From contig NYSX01000040.1 in assembly GCA_002683345.1 (NCBI GenBank), forward strand, positions 1 through 49,593: a stretch of 49,593 bases of DNA. Direction: 5' to 3'. Every line of letters starts with the position of its first letter. Position 1 is the stretch's first letter. The translations under genes were made by a program, and so were the position numbers. Positions 10,183 to 18,008 of this stretch are shown piece by piece. The notes under the pieces were generated by a model that saw nothing but the letters and a program-made list of their open reading frames with translations, was not told the origin of the DNA and did not search any database. This DNA is from Flavobacteriales bacterium. GTDB taxonomy: Bacteria; Bacteroidota; Bacteroidia; Flavobacteriales_D; Sanyastnellaceae.

Positions 10183-11375
10183 CGCGCTTGGATCTCGAGC
10201 CAGCCAGCGAGGTTCCAAAAGTTGAATTCCTCTTCTGTCCAGCGCTGGGCACCCGGCACGGCGACGGTCAGGGTGTGATGGCCTGCGTCGAGGTGACCGA
10301 GTGAAATGCGGCGCGGCTTGACCTGATCGCCAGGGCACCAGTTTGATCGGCTCAAGTCAGACGACGCCACGCGCTCCTCCAACGTGTCTCCACCCAATAC
10401 ATAGGTGGAAGGCCAGAATCCGCTCGTAGGGTTGAACCGACGGAAGGCGCCACAGTCATTACGCCAAGGGGTCCAAGCATCGACCGTGTCGCCATCCATC
10501 ATCACAATGTGGGGTTGCTCGGTGAATTCGTCTCCACCGGCGTGCCCACCGTGCCCGGTGGTCAAGAACAAGAGGTCCACGTCGGTGGCATGCTCGAGCT
10601 CAAAAGACACCTTCAACGCCGTGTCGGGGAGTTGGGTGAAGGGCCTTTGGTCGTGGGCCAGTTTGGTGGTGTTGAACAGGGGAGAGATGGCATGTGAAGG
10701 TGCCCAATCGCAAGGCAGTTCGCTTTCCCGCATGTCCAGCCTTGCCGACAAGGCATAGCCCTCGGCCGTCCAGGTGTCGATGTAGGCGCCCACCCAGATC
10801 GTGTCGGCGCCGGACATCCAAGGTTGGAGAGAAGACAGGTCGGCTTGCCACGAGGCACTGTCGGCCCACGCCGCCACAGCCTCCGGTCGGTAGGCATTGG
10901 CGCGCTCGGTGTGGCTGAAATGCCCCACGCCAAAGGGAGTGATGAACCGCATCCATTCCAAGGCCGGAAGACGGTCGCCCTCACGAACGATGCCTGCAAA
11001 CTGCGTGGTGTCCGCGTCGTCGCCCTCGAGCATGCGTTCCAGGTAGTCTCGGCCCGCGTCGTCCGCCAAGGCGAAGAGCGTGCCGCTCTTGTCCCACGGG
11101 TCGCCGGCCGAAGTGACGGAGACGTCAAGACGCACTTCGCACCTTCGCGCGTGGTCGGGCACAACAACGGGCTTGAGGAGGATGCGTCCGGCATCGAGGC
11201 GGTAGGTGCCGTCCTCGAGTTGAACCGAATCGGGGTCGATGCCCGGCGTGAACTTCACCGCAGCCTTGTGCCAAATGTCCACGTGATGTGACCCCACAGA
11301 CGGGGCATGTCCGGATTGACACCCTACCCATCCGAGCACGGCGAGTGCAACACCAACAAGCATCTCCTTCTTCAT
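10179..11375 (-). CDS. PNGase F-like lipoprotein (peptide-N-glycanase fold)
   Basis: 398-aa predicted lipoprotein (signal MKKEMLVGVALAVLGWVGC) resembling peptide:N-glycosidase F, which releases N-glycans from asparagine on glycoproteins. The first jelly-roll (about 30-215) contains RCEVRLDVSVTS and DPWDKSGTLF, a candidate for the catalytic Asp region. The second (about 225-398) contains FLTTGHGGHAGGDEF, MMDGDTVDAWTPWRNDCG, NPTSGFWPST and the diagnostic LSRSNWCPGDQVKP, ending in FNFWNLAGWLEIQ. The ATG at 11375 is set by the lipobox and a GACCTTGG element 4 nt upstream. An alternative is a PNGase F-domain protein without glycanase activity; confirming the catalytic residues needs an alignment. 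The call rests on the C-terminal motif. Confidence 0.75.
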   Translation of the reverse strand: MKKEMLVGVALAVLGWVGCQSGHAPSVGSHHVDIWHKAAVKFTPGIDPDSVQLEDGTYRLDAGRILLKPVVVPDHARRCEVRLDVSVTSAGDPWDKSGTLFALADDAGRDYLERMLEGDDADTTQFAGIVREGDRLPALEWMRFITPFGVGHFSHTERANAYRPEAVAAWADSASWQADLSSLQPWMSGADTIWVGAYIDTWTAEGYALSARLDMRESELPCDWAPSHAISPLFNTTKLAHDQRPFTQLPDTALKVSFELEHATDVDLLFLTTGHGGHAGGDEFTEQPHIVMMDGDTVDAWTPWRNDCGAFRRFNPTSGFWPSTYVLGGDTLEERVASSDLSRSNWCPGDQVKPRRISLGHLDAGHHTLTVAVPGAQRWTEEEFNFWNLAGWLEIQAR

Positions 11376-11379
11376 GAAA

Positions 11380-11387
11380 CCAAGGTC
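11380..11387 (-). promoter_or_regulatory. -7-like element GACCTTGG, 4 nt before ATG at 11375
   Basis: GACCTTGG on the minus strand lies 4 nt before the start of the PNGase F-like gene. Confidence 0.4.
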
Positions 11388-11495
11388 GTGGATGTGTGGA
11401 CTCCCCACAAGTCTTCTTTCCTTCATGTACTTTTGCCACTCATTTTTACACCCTGCGACGTGATTCAGCTCCTTTCTTCCCCGTTTTCCTTTGGC

Positions 11496-12215
11496 ATGCC
11501 CTCAGAGAACGATCAGTTGATGTTGGCGGTGTTGGGATGGAGTTTGTTCGGCTTTTTGGGATATTGGTGGGCCCATTACCATGCAGGCTTTCAATCATGG
11601 GTGGAGGAGAGGTGGCCGGGCGATCGCGGAAAAGTCATCCGCATTGTGGCTGTGAAAGTGTGGGGATTATTCGTGTTGGGAGGCATCCCGGCGGCGATGT
11701 TGATGGCGCAGTTTGGCTTGTCACTTGCCGACCTCGGCGTGGCTTGGCCAAGTCAATGGCCGACCCATGTGATGCTCGCCTGGAGTGCCCTCATCGCAGG
11801 CACCCTCGTCATGACTGTGGTGGGAGAAAAAGAGGTGGCCAAAAACTATCCCCAAATGAAAGCCAGGGTGTGGTCCGTATCCACCTTGGGATGGAGTGCC
11901 TTGGGATGGATGTGTTATTTGGCAGGATACGAGGTCATGTTTCGCGGTTACTTGCTGTTCCCGCTGGCCGCGATGTTGGGCGTGTGGCCGGCCATTGGCA
12001 TAAGCACCATGATTTACACGGTCATGCATTTCCACAAAGGCATGGGCGAGACCTTGGCCTGTCTCCCTGCAGGTGTGTTGATTTGTTGGATTACACTTCA
12101 AACGGAAAGTGTCTTCCTCGCCTGGGCTGGGCATGCCGTTGTGGCGTTGTTCAACACCACCTATCAAGTGCTTCGTCGCCCTGAGATTGAATGGGCAGGT
12201 TGGACGCGCGGCTGA
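11496..12215 (+). CDS. CPBP-like intramembrane protease homologue
   Basis: 239-aa protein with about seven hydrophobic helices, resembling the CPBP/CAAX-protease-like (Abi) family. The core motif reads YEVMFRGYLLFPLAA: the second Glu and the Arg of EExxxR are kept but the first Glu is Tyr. Downstream are a His in YTVMHFHKGMGE and a His/Asn pair in AGHAVVALFN, matching the later metal-ligand motifs. The ATG at 11496 gives MPSENDQLMLAVLGW; longer starts add a segment lying in the divergent promoter region. The first-Glu substitution makes proteolytic activity uncertain. Confidence 0.7.
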   Translation: MPSENDQLMLAVLGWSLFGFLGYWWAHYHAGFQSWVEERWPGDRGKVIRIVAVKVWGLFVLGGIPAAMLMAQFGLSLADLGVAWPSQWPTHVMLAWSALIAGTLVMTVVGEKEVAKNYPQMKARVWSVSTLGWSALGWMCYLAGYEVMFRGYLLFPLAAMLGVWPAIGISTMIYTVMHFHKGMGETLACLPAGVLICWITLQTESVFLAWAGHAVVALFNTTYQVLRRPEIEWAGWTRG

Positions 12216-12231
12216 ACAGGGGCAGAAGCCG

Positions 12232-12768
12232 TTACGGGGTGGAGGTCAACCGGTCCACCAACGTCACCATGCGTGCAAATTCGTCTTCGTCAAACAGCCG
12301 TGTAAGCATGGCAATGCGGCCGTCAGAATTCACCACAACATTTCGGGTCACGCCTGACTTTGGGGCGGCAATGCTGTAGAAGACCGTCCCGTTTTCGTCG
12401 GGACACATGGGGTAAGAGACGCCCATTTGCGAGGCAAACGCGGCCACTTTGTCCCGTGGTTCATTCAGGTCGACCCCCAACAATGTAAAGTTGCGGTCGC
12501 GAAAGGGTTGCCATACTTCAGCTTCGAGGTGCGGCATTTCTTTCCGGCACACGCTGCACCACGACGCGGTGAATTGCAGAATGTAGGTTTGACCGAGCAG
12601 GGATTGGTCGTTGTACGTTTGGCCGTTCACGTCCGTCAACGAAAAGCTTGGAACGGTGTCGCCCACCTGAACGATGTACCCTCGGGCATCCGGCGTTTGA
12701 GCCGTCAAGAGGGGAGGGAAGCACAGGGCGGCGACCACGAGGGCAAAGCGAGGGAAGGCAAGTCTCAT
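12232..12768 (-). CDS. TlpA/ResA-like secreted thioredoxin-fold protein
   Basis: 178-aa exported thiol-disulfide oxidoreductase. A signal peptide (MRLAFPRFALVVAALCFPPLLTAQ) precedes an AhpC/Redoxin-like domain: VGDTVPSFSLTDVNGQTYN, then LQFTASWCSVCRKEMPHLEAE with the CSVC active site (Cys73, Cys76), VDLNEPRDKVAAFA, and SGVTRNVVVNSDGRI around the cis-Pro region (no Pro directly visible). Proteins of this type reduce or mature periplasmic disulfides and cytochromes. The gene is divergent from the second cytochrome c/PHM-like gene, 78 bases apart. A CATCTTTG element lies 5 nt before the ATG; longer upstream readings run through the divergent gene and are rejected. Confidence 0.88.
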   Translation of the reverse strand: MRLAFPRFALVVAALCFPPLLTAQTPDARGYIVQVGDTVPSFSLTDVNGQTYNDQSLLGQTYILQFTASWCSVCRKEMPHLEAEVWQPFRDRNFTLLGVDLNEPRDKVAAFASQMGVSYPMCPDENGTVFYSIAAPKSGVTRNVVVNSDGRIAMLTRLFDEDEFARMVTLVDRLTSTP

Positions 12769-12773
12769 GGTTG

Positions 12774-12781
12774 CAAAGATG
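12774..12781 (-). promoter_or_regulatory. -7-like element CATCTTTG, 5 nt before ATG at 12768
   Basis: CATCTTTG on the minus strand lies 5 nt before the TlpA-like start, forming one half of a divergent promoter pair with 12835-12842. Confidence 0.5.
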
Positions 12782-12834
12782 GGTTGCAGAACACGCACGG
12801 CTGGCCAAAAGTTGAACCGCGTTTCATTCTGGGG

Positions 12835-12842
12835 TACCTTCC
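12835..12842 (+). promoter_or_regulatory. -7-like element TACCTTCC with -33 TTG, 4 nt before ATG at 12847
   Basis: TACCTTCC lies 4 nt before the ATG; a TTG at 12812-12814 sits 20 bases upstream, matching the Bacteroidota TTG-N17-20-TAnnTTTG layout. Confidence 0.55.
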
Positions 12843-12846
12843 AATA

Positions 12847-14448
12847 ATGAACATGATGCAACAGACCTTGGTGATCGCAGCCCTGGGCTTGGCCGCCGTG
12901 CCGCGCCTTCAGGCACAGACGGTTACGTTTCACGAAGACATCGCTCCGCTGATTTACTCGCAATGCACGGAGTGTCATCGAGAGGGTGAAATCGCTCCCA
13001 TGCCCTTCACCACGTACGAGGAGGTAGCTGCGTTTGGCACCTTCATCGAGTACGTCACGCAGACGAACTACATGCCCCCGTGGACTCCTGATCACAACTA
13101 CAGCTCCCTTCGTGGCGAACGTTTTTTGACCGACGACCAAAAGGCGTTGATCAGCGCATGGGTCGAGCAGGGGATGCCTGAAGGCGATCCCGCCAACAAT
13201 CCAGGGTTGCCCGATTTCCCTGAAGGAAGCCAAATCGGCGAGCCAGACCTCGTGTTGAGCATGCCAGAACCCTTCACGCATTTGGGCAACATGCAAGACC
13301 AGTATCAGGTCTTTGTCATTCCGACAGGATTCACGGAACCCACCGAGATTGCCGCTGTGGAAATCCGTCCCGGCAACAGTGCGGTCGACCATCATGCCTT
13401 GATCGGATACACGGACAATCCTTCCGTGATTGCCCAGGCCCAGTCCATGGACGCCGCCGATCCCAACCCGGGCTACGAGAGCTTCGGGGATTACGGCGTG
13501 GATGTGGAGCAATTCTTGTTTGGTGGGTGGGTGCCTGGCACGCCGCCGCTCGAATTTCCGCCCACCATCGGCCACGTCGCCGAACCTGGGAGCCACCTGT
13601 TGCTCCAAATGCACTACGGCCCCTCAGCCGTGGAGCAGGTAGACCAAACCGAGATCAACCTCTTCTTCGCCCAAGAGCCGATCCAGCGCGAGGTGGAAAC
13701 GTACATCATGAATCCGGAGCACCTCGATGGCGGTTGGGGATCATTCATCATCCCGCCCAACCAGGTCACCACGTTCCACGGCTCCATGCCCATTCCCGAA
13801 GACATGAGCCTCATCAGCATCACACCACACTGTCACTTGTTGGGCAAAGCGTGGGAGGTGTTTGCTCGGTCTCAGGATGCCCAAGACACCATTCCGCTGA
13901 TTTCCATCCCAGACTGGGATTTCAATTGGCAGGGGATTTTCACCTACCCCCAAATGGTGCACTTGCCGGCGGGCTACATTTTGGAAGCGTACAGCACCTA
14001 CGACAACACGGCTGACAATCCATTCAACCCCAACGATCCGCCTGAAACCATGTGGTGGGGTGACTTCACCACGGAGGAGATGTTTGTCCTCTTTTTGCAA
14101 GGGGTGCCCTACGAAGAGGGGGATGAAGACATTGTCCTCTCCACCCCAGACCAAAACACCATGGTCGTCTACCAACACGACAACCTCTTCCCGGCGTGGC
14201 CCAACCCTGTGGTCCAAGGAGAGGTCAAAGTGGGCTTCCACTTGCGTCAAGCGGCCGAGGTGACCTTGTCGCTCTACGATCTTCAGGGACGACAAGTGCA
14301 GTCATGGCTTACCGCGTCAAGCCGCCCCGCCGGAAGGCATCTCGAGTCTTTTTCTGTGGACGGCTTGACTGCAGGAACGTACGTCTATCAACTGCGTACG
14401 TCCACGGGGACGGTGCGAAGTGCCCAGCTTCAGGTGCTCGGACAGTGA
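12847..14448 (+). CDS. Secreted cytochrome c/PHM-like copper monooxygenase with T9SS tail
   Basis: 533-aa paralogue of the protein at 3916-5373. The signal peptide ends near LQAQ (residue 21). The haem site is CTECH (Cys40, Cys43, His44) in a closely similar context (APLIYSQCTECHREGEIAPM). Copper ligands correspond to HH in VDHHALIG, H in LLQMHYGPS, HxH in TPHCHLLGKAWEV, and Met in TTEEMFVLFL. The C-terminus is a type A T9SS sorting domain (AWPNPVVQGEV, VTLSLYDLQGRQV, GLTAGTYVYQL), so the protein is exported across the outer membrane by type IX secretion, unlike its paralogue with a dockerin-like tail. It starts at 12847, just after a promoter-like element, divergent from the TlpA-like gene. 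Oxygenase chemistry is inferred from the fold; the substrate is unknown. Confidence 0.83.
   Translation: MNMMQQTLVIAALGLAAVPRLQAQTVTFHEDIAPLIYSQCTECHREGEIAPMPFTTYEEVAAFGTFIEYVTQTNYMPPWTPDHNYSSLRGERFLTDDQKALISAWVEQGMPEGDPANNPGLPDFPEGSQIGEPDLVLSMPEPFTHLGNMQDQYQVFVIPTGFTEPTEIAAVEIRPGNSAVDHHALIGYTDNPSVIAQAQSMDAADPNPGYESFGDYGVDVEQFLFGGWVPGTPPLEFPPTIGHVAEPGSHLLLQMHYGPSAVEQVDQTEINLFFAQEPIQREVETYIMNPEHLDGGWGSFIIPPNQVTTFHGSMPIPEDMSLISITPHCHLLGKAWEVFARSQDAQDTIPLISIPDWDFNWQGIFTYPQMVHLPAGYILEAYSTYDNTADNPFNPNDPPETMWWGDFTTEEMFVLFLQGVPYEEGDEDIVLSTPDQNTMVVYQHDNLFPAWPNPVVQGEVKVGFHLRQAAEVTLSLYDLQGRQVQSWLTASSRPAGRHLESFSVDGLTAGTYVYQLRTSTGTVRSAQLQVLGQ
14173..14445 (+). other. T9SS type A sorting domain
   Basis: Encodes about 91 C-terminal residues with the type A pattern: WPNPV opening, LSLYDLQGRQV in the middle, GLTAGTYVYQL and a short basic/hydrophobic end. 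It directs secretion by the type IX system. Confidence 0.8.
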
Positions 14449-14465
14449 TTCCCTGAGTTGGGCAC

Positions 14466-14493
14466 AAAAAAAGGCGCCTTCTGGCGCCTTTTT
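14466..14493. terminator. Strong bidirectional intrinsic terminator
   Basis: A-tract (14466-14472), GGCGCC (14473-14478), loop TTCT, GGCGCC (14483-14488), T-tract (14489-14493). It stops the copper monooxygenase-like gene and would also work for the minus-strand lipoprotein pseudogene ending at 14514. Confidence 0.9.
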
Positions 14494-14513
14494 CATGAAC
14501 TGAAGCCTGTGGC

Positions 14514-14867
14514 TCAGTAGAAGTTCCAAGTGTAGTTGCCACCGCACATGGTCTCAATCGTGGTGTCACGCTCCGTGCAGAGGGTGATGAAAGAGAGCTC
14601 GGCAGAAACGTTGTAGGTGCCTTCGTCCAATTCAATGACAACAGAATCACCGGGGACGTCCACGAGGAACGTGGCGTTCAAGTCTTCTCCTCCGGGGACC
14701 ACGTCTCCATCCACCTCGATGGTGGGGGTGCAGGCAGTGTAGTTGTAGACAGTGAGGGCGGCCTTGTTGCCTTCTTAACATGCGAGAGGCTCTTCACAAC
14801 CCGTGAAGGCTGCAGCGGCGGTCACGAAGCCGAGGAGGAAAGTTGCTTTTTTCGTTTTCTGAGAAAT
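14514..14867 (-). pseudogene. Small lipoprotein gene broken by in-frame TAA
   Basis: Reading the minus strand gives a small lipoprotein signal (KTKKATFLLGFVTAAAAFTGC) and then EEPLAC, a TAA at 14777-14775, and in the same frame EGNKAALTVYNYTACTPTIE continuing as VDGDVVPGGEDLNATF to MCGGNYTWNFY. The continuity of frame, Cys content and beta-rich composition across the stop argue for one gene of about 117 codons interrupted by a single nonsense change (TAA could derive from GAA). The expected start position reads ATT (14867-14865) before TCTCAGAAAACG, where ATG would be natural, so the start may be lost too. An assembly or read error could mimic both. No family recognised. Confidence 0.6.
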
Positions 14868-14939
14868 TTGGGCGCGAGGGTAGGCAAAGGGAGAGAAGCG
14901 CACCAAAACATCCCATTGGCAGAAACCAAAATCAATGGT

Positions 14940-14947
14940 TATCTTCA
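14940..14947 (+). promoter_or_regulatory. -7-like element TATCTTCA, 5 nt before ATG at 14953
   Basis: TATCTTCA lies 5 nt before the second in-frame ATG of purU and overlaps the codons after the first ATG (14935), favouring the start at 14953. Confidence 0.5.
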
Positions 14948-14952
14948 GTTTC

Positions 14953-15837
14953 ATGGAAAAGGGGCAAAGAGAAAGTTGGCGCATTGCGCTGTCCTGTCCG
15001 GACAAGCGCGGGGTGGTGGCCAAGGTGAGTGCATGTTTGGCAGAGTTGGGCGCCACAATCCTCGAGGCGCAGCAGCACTCGGATGAAGTGTCTGGTCACT
15101 TTTTCATGAGGTACGAAGTGACCCAAGACGAGGCCACTTCCCAAGCTTCACGTTGGCCGCAGAAGCACCTCGAGGATGGTTTGGCCGACTTGAAGCGTGA
15201 GCTGCAGCTGGACATGCGCATTTCCTCGCTCGCCTACAAACCCCTTGTGGCGCTGTTGGCCACCAAAGCGAGCCACTGCCTTGTGGATGTGTTGCAGAGG
15301 TGGCGAAGCGGGGAGTTGCCTTGCGACATTGCTTGTGTCATTGCCAACCACCAGGAAATGGGGGAATATGCCGGGTGGTACGACGTGCCATTCCATCACG
15401 TGGATTTCCAAGGGCAGCCGAAAGCCGAGGCGTTCAAGGAAGTCGATGTCTTGCTGGACGAACATGGCGTGTCCTTGACCGTGCTGGCCCGATTCATGCA
15501 GATCATTCCCCCCGCGTTGATCGACAAGCATCCAGGCCGCATCATCAACATTCACCACAGTTTTCTGCCCAGTTTCATTGGTGCCCGGCCGTACGACCAA
15601 GCTTTTGAACGCGGGGTGAAGCTGATTGGGGCGACTTGCCACTACGTGACCGCCGACTTGGACGAGGGCCCCATCATTGAGCAAGAAGTCATTCGGGTGT
15701 CACATACAGACACGCCCGCAGATTTGCGACGCAAAGGCCGAATGTGTGAGCGCGAGGCCCTCGGCAGGGGGCTGCGGCTTCACTTGGAAGACCGCGTGTT
15801 CATCCACGGCAACAAAACCGTGGTGTTCGCCGACTGA
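14953..15837 (+). CDS. purU: Formyltetrahydrofolate deformylase
   Basis: 294-aa cytoplasmic enzyme that hydrolyses 10-formyl-THF to formate and THF, balancing one-carbon units for purine synthesis. An N-terminal ACT domain (IALSCPDKRGVVAKVSACLAE, about 10-85) precedes a formyltransferase domain (about 95-285). The active-site regions are intact: RIINIHHSFLPSFIGARPY (Asn and His) and GATCHYVTADLDEGPIIEQ (Asp). Length matches PurU. The start at 14953 is chosen from the promoter-like element at 14940-14947; 14935 would add six residues. Convergent with the AIM24 gene 11 bases downstream. Confidence 0.95.
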   Translation: MEKGQRESWRIALSCPDKRGVVAKVSACLAELGATILEAQQHSDEVSGHFFMRYEVTQDEATSQASRWPQKHLEDGLADLKRELQLDMRISSLAYKPLVALLATKASHCLVDVLQRWRSGELPCDIACVIANHQEMGEYAGWYDVPFHHVDFQGQPKAEAFKEVDVLLDEHGVSLTVLARFMQIIPPALIDKHPGRIINIHHSFLPSFIGARPYDQAFERGVKLIGATCHYVTADLDEGPIIEQEVIRVSHTDTPADLRRKGRMCEREALGRGLRLHLEDRVFIHGNKTVVFAD

Positions 15838-15848
15838 GGACCTCGAGG

Positions 15849-16643
15849 TCAGAATCCGTCTCCGTCCACCATGCGTCCCAAGGAGCCCAACACGGACCCT
15901 TCGCCTTTGGCCGAGCCCTTGAGGGCAGGTGCGTGACGAATGACACGGTCGGCCAAGCGGCTGAAGGGCAGGGTTTGGAGGTACACCGTTCCCGTGCCGC
16001 GCAGGGTGGCGAGAAACAGTCCTTCACCGCCGAAGAACATGGATTTCAATCCTCCCGCGGCCTCAATGGCGTAGTCAATGCCAGGAGTGAACCCGACAAT
16101 GCAGCCTGTGTCCACCCGAAGGGTCTCGTTGTTCAAATGGCGCTCCACCACGGTGCCGCCCGCGTGCAAGAAGGCCAGGCCATCTCCTTCCAGTTTTTGA
16201 AGGATGAAGCCTTCGCCACCAAAGAATCCAGCGCCAATGCGCTTGGTGAAGGCAATGGACACTTTGGTTCCTTTGGCCGCGCAAAGGAACGCGTCCTTTT
16301 GGCACATGAGTGTGCCCCCACGCTTCGCCAAATCCACCGGCATGATCTTGCCGGGGTAAGGGGAGGAGAAGGCCACCCGACGCTTGGACACACCTTGGTT
16401 GGTGAAGTGGGTCATGAACAGCGACTCGCCTGTCAGCACACGCTTCCCCATGGACATCAGCCCGCCCAAAATGCCTGAGCTGGCCGCCGTTCCGTCGCCC
16501 ATCCGAGCTTCAAACGCGATGTCCGACTCCATCCAGTTCATGGCCCCGGCCTCCGCCACCACTGTCTCTTGGGGATCCAGTTCAATTTCGACGGCCTGCA
16601 GGTCGTCGCCGTAAATGGTGTAATCGATTTCGTGGCTGTTCAT
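15849..16643 (-). CDS. AIM24/TIGR00266 family protein
   Basis: 264-aa protein of the AIM24 (TIGR00266) family, a double beta-roll fold of unknown biochemical role. Diagnostic segments are [34 protein letters not shown], the [26 protein letters not shown] stretch (about 50-75), [54 protein letters not shown] and [20 protein letters not shown]. There is no signal peptide, so it is cytoplasmic. The ATG overlaps the TGA of the nitric oxide synthase gene by four bases, so the pair is translationally coupled; whether this link is functional is not known. Confidence 0.9.
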   Translation of the reverse strand: MNSHEIDYTIYGDDLQAVEIELDPQETVVAEAGAMNWMESDIAFEARMGDGTAASSGILGGLMSMGKRVLTGESLFMTHFTNQGVSKRRVAFSSPYPGKIMPVDLAKRGGTLMCQKDAFLCAAKGTKVSIAFTKRIGAGFFGGEGFILQKLEGDGLAFLHAGGTVVERHLNNETLRVDTGCIVGFTPGIDYAIEAAGGLKSMFFGGEGLFLATLRGTGTVYLQTLPFSRLADRVIRHAPALKGSAKGEGSVLGSLGRMVDGDGF

Positions 16644-17950
16644 TTCCAGAGAGATTGAAAGGTTTTGCTGATCGTAGAAAAAGGGCAACGTTTCGGCACA
16701 TCCTCGTCTTCAAAGGCGTCCGGTGCCAGAAGGCGGTGGGTTTCCTTGGCCTTGGAGGTGAAGGTCATGCCGCTCACACTCGGTGGCGCTTGGTAGAAGT
16801 AGTTGGTGTGGGTGATGACCCCGTTGGTGAAATGCCTGTGGTATTGGGGGGTCAAACTGCCAGACATCGGCGGCGTCAACCAAGACCAATCGCCCGGCAC
16901 CTCGTGGCCTTGACGCTGCTCGGCCTGACACCATTGTTCAAACGCCCTTCCAAGTTCGTGGTGGTCGCCCACGGTGACACCGGCATTGTCAAAACTTGCG
17001 AGCAGCGCCTGATTCAGCCGCACCAGGGCCTCGTCCTGCCACAGCGCCCGCTTGGCCGAGGTGGAGATGCCGCACGCTTGCGCCCACGGCTCAAGCACGT
17101 TGTACCTGTCCGGGTCCGTCAAATTGCGGGCGGCGATTTCCGTGCCGAGGTAGTGGCCGTTGAAGGGGGCAAAAGGATAGACCACCCCGCCAATCTTCAG
17201 GGCCATGTCGGCCAAAATCGGAACGGCGTACCACCTCAAGCCCAAATCCTGCGTGGCCGGAAAATCGGGGTGGGAGATGATGACTTCGTGGGGCAGAAGC
17301 GCTCCGTTTTTGAAGACATCTCTGGGAGGCAGGGCCTTGCCGTGTTGGACCATGACCCAAGGAAGGGGCGTCCAAGGCGTCTTGGGTGCGTCCCAGCCTT
17401 GCTTGAGGCAATAGCTGGTGAAGTCAACGCTGTCGGGGTCGCCCAACACCGTTCCGTCGGACTGGGTGAATCCGGCATACCGAATCAGCTGGTGGTTGGC
17501 CATGCGCCAGGGCACATCCTCACTGCTCTGCGCTTGGGGAAAGATGGTGATGACATTGGTGATCTTTCCCCCGTTGAAGGCGGTATTGACGTGGCGCTCC
17601 AAATGGGCGTAAGCCTCTTCCGCCGTCTTACAATTCCGTGCGTCATGCACTTGGAGCGTGCGCCAAAAGTGCCGTCCAATGCATCGGTTGGAATTCCTCC
17701 AAGCGAGCTTTGCTCCGAATTGCAACTCTCTCTTGCTGTGATTGTAAGTACCTTTCTCCTCAATCTCAGATTCAACCTGCCTCCAGCGCAATGCAAGGTC
17801 CGGCACCCAAGCGCTCGCCACCGAGTCAGCGGCCATGGCGTCCAAGAAGGCCCGGGCTTCTTTTTTCAATTGCGCCATGCCTTTCACACCCGCAAAAGGC
17901 GAGATGGGGTCCAAGTGAAAGGGGGAGGATTGTGCGCCTGAAAGATTCAC
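16640..17950 (-). CDS. nos: Bacterial nitric oxide synthase oxygenase domain
   Basis: 436-aa haem enzyme (412 aa if started at ATG 17878) converting L-arginine to citrulline and NO using partner reductases, as no reductase domain is fused. The haem ligand is Cys90 in [10 protein letters not shown]. Further signatures are [39 protein letters not shown] with the substrate Glu271, [27 protein letters not shown] and GDWSWLTPP (pterin/dimer region). The motif usually written FNGWYMGTEI is [10 protein letters not shown] here, so the tryptophan is His266. The C-terminus has about 50 extra residues. A GTG at 17950 sits 4 nt after a TACCTTCA element and is used as start; ATG 17878 aligns better with the short N-terminus of Bacillus NOS. 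Confidence 0.9.
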   Translation of the reverse strand: MNLSGAQSSPFHLDPISPFAGVKGMAQLKKEARAFLDAMAADSVASAWVPDLALRWRQVESEIEEKGTYNHSKRELQFGAKLAWRNSNRCIGRHFWRTLQVHDARNCKTAEEAYAHLERHVNTAFNGGKITNVITIFPQAQSSEDVPWRMANHQLIRYAGFTQSDGTVLGDPDSVDFTSYCLKQGWDAPKTPWTPLPWVMVQHGKALPPRDVFKNGALLPHEVIISHPDFPATQDLGLRWYAVPILADMALKIGGVVYPFAPFNGHYLGTEIAARNLTDPDRYNVLEPWAQACGISTSAKRALWQDEALVRLNQALLASFDNAGVTVGDHHELGRAFEQWCQAEQRQGHEVPGDWSWLTPPMSGSLTPQYHRHFTNGVITHTNYFYQAPPSVSGMTFTSKAKETHRLLAPDAFEDEDVPKRCPFSTISKTFQSLWK

Positions 17951-17954
17951 AGGG

Positions 17955-17962
17955 TGAAGGTA
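17955..17962 (-). promoter_or_regulatory. -7-like element TACCTTCA, 4 nt before GTG at 17950
   Basis: TACCTTCA on the minus strand; the first in-frame start-like codon is a GTG 4 nt downstream, the spacing seen at many other genes here. This decides the NOS start tentatively and argues against the ATG at 18010. Confidence 0.5.
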
Positions 17963-17994
17963 CGTGTTCCATTGCAGCAACAGGGGGCATTCAC

Positions 17995-18002
17995 GACCTT
18001 TG
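17995..18002 (+). promoter_or_regulatory. -7-like element GACCTTTG, 6 nt before ATG at 18009
   Basis: GACCTTTG lies 6 nt before the rluF start, in the divergent region shared with NOS. Confidence 0.4.
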
Positions 18003-18008
18003 GCATCC

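Noticed and set aside
12427-12846. In-frame extension upstream of the second haem/copper gene
   Set aside because: It runs antisense through the TlpA-like gene and would bury the signal peptide; the ATG at 12847 after a promoter-like element is preferred.
14775-14777. TAA read-through or recoding in the small lipoprotein
   Set aside because: No TAA recoding is known in Bacteroidota; a nonsense mutation or sequence error is simpler.
16655-17941. Open plus-strand frame (428 codons) opposite the NO synthase gene
   Set aside because: The minus strand encodes a full NOS oxygenase core; the plus frame is a shadow.
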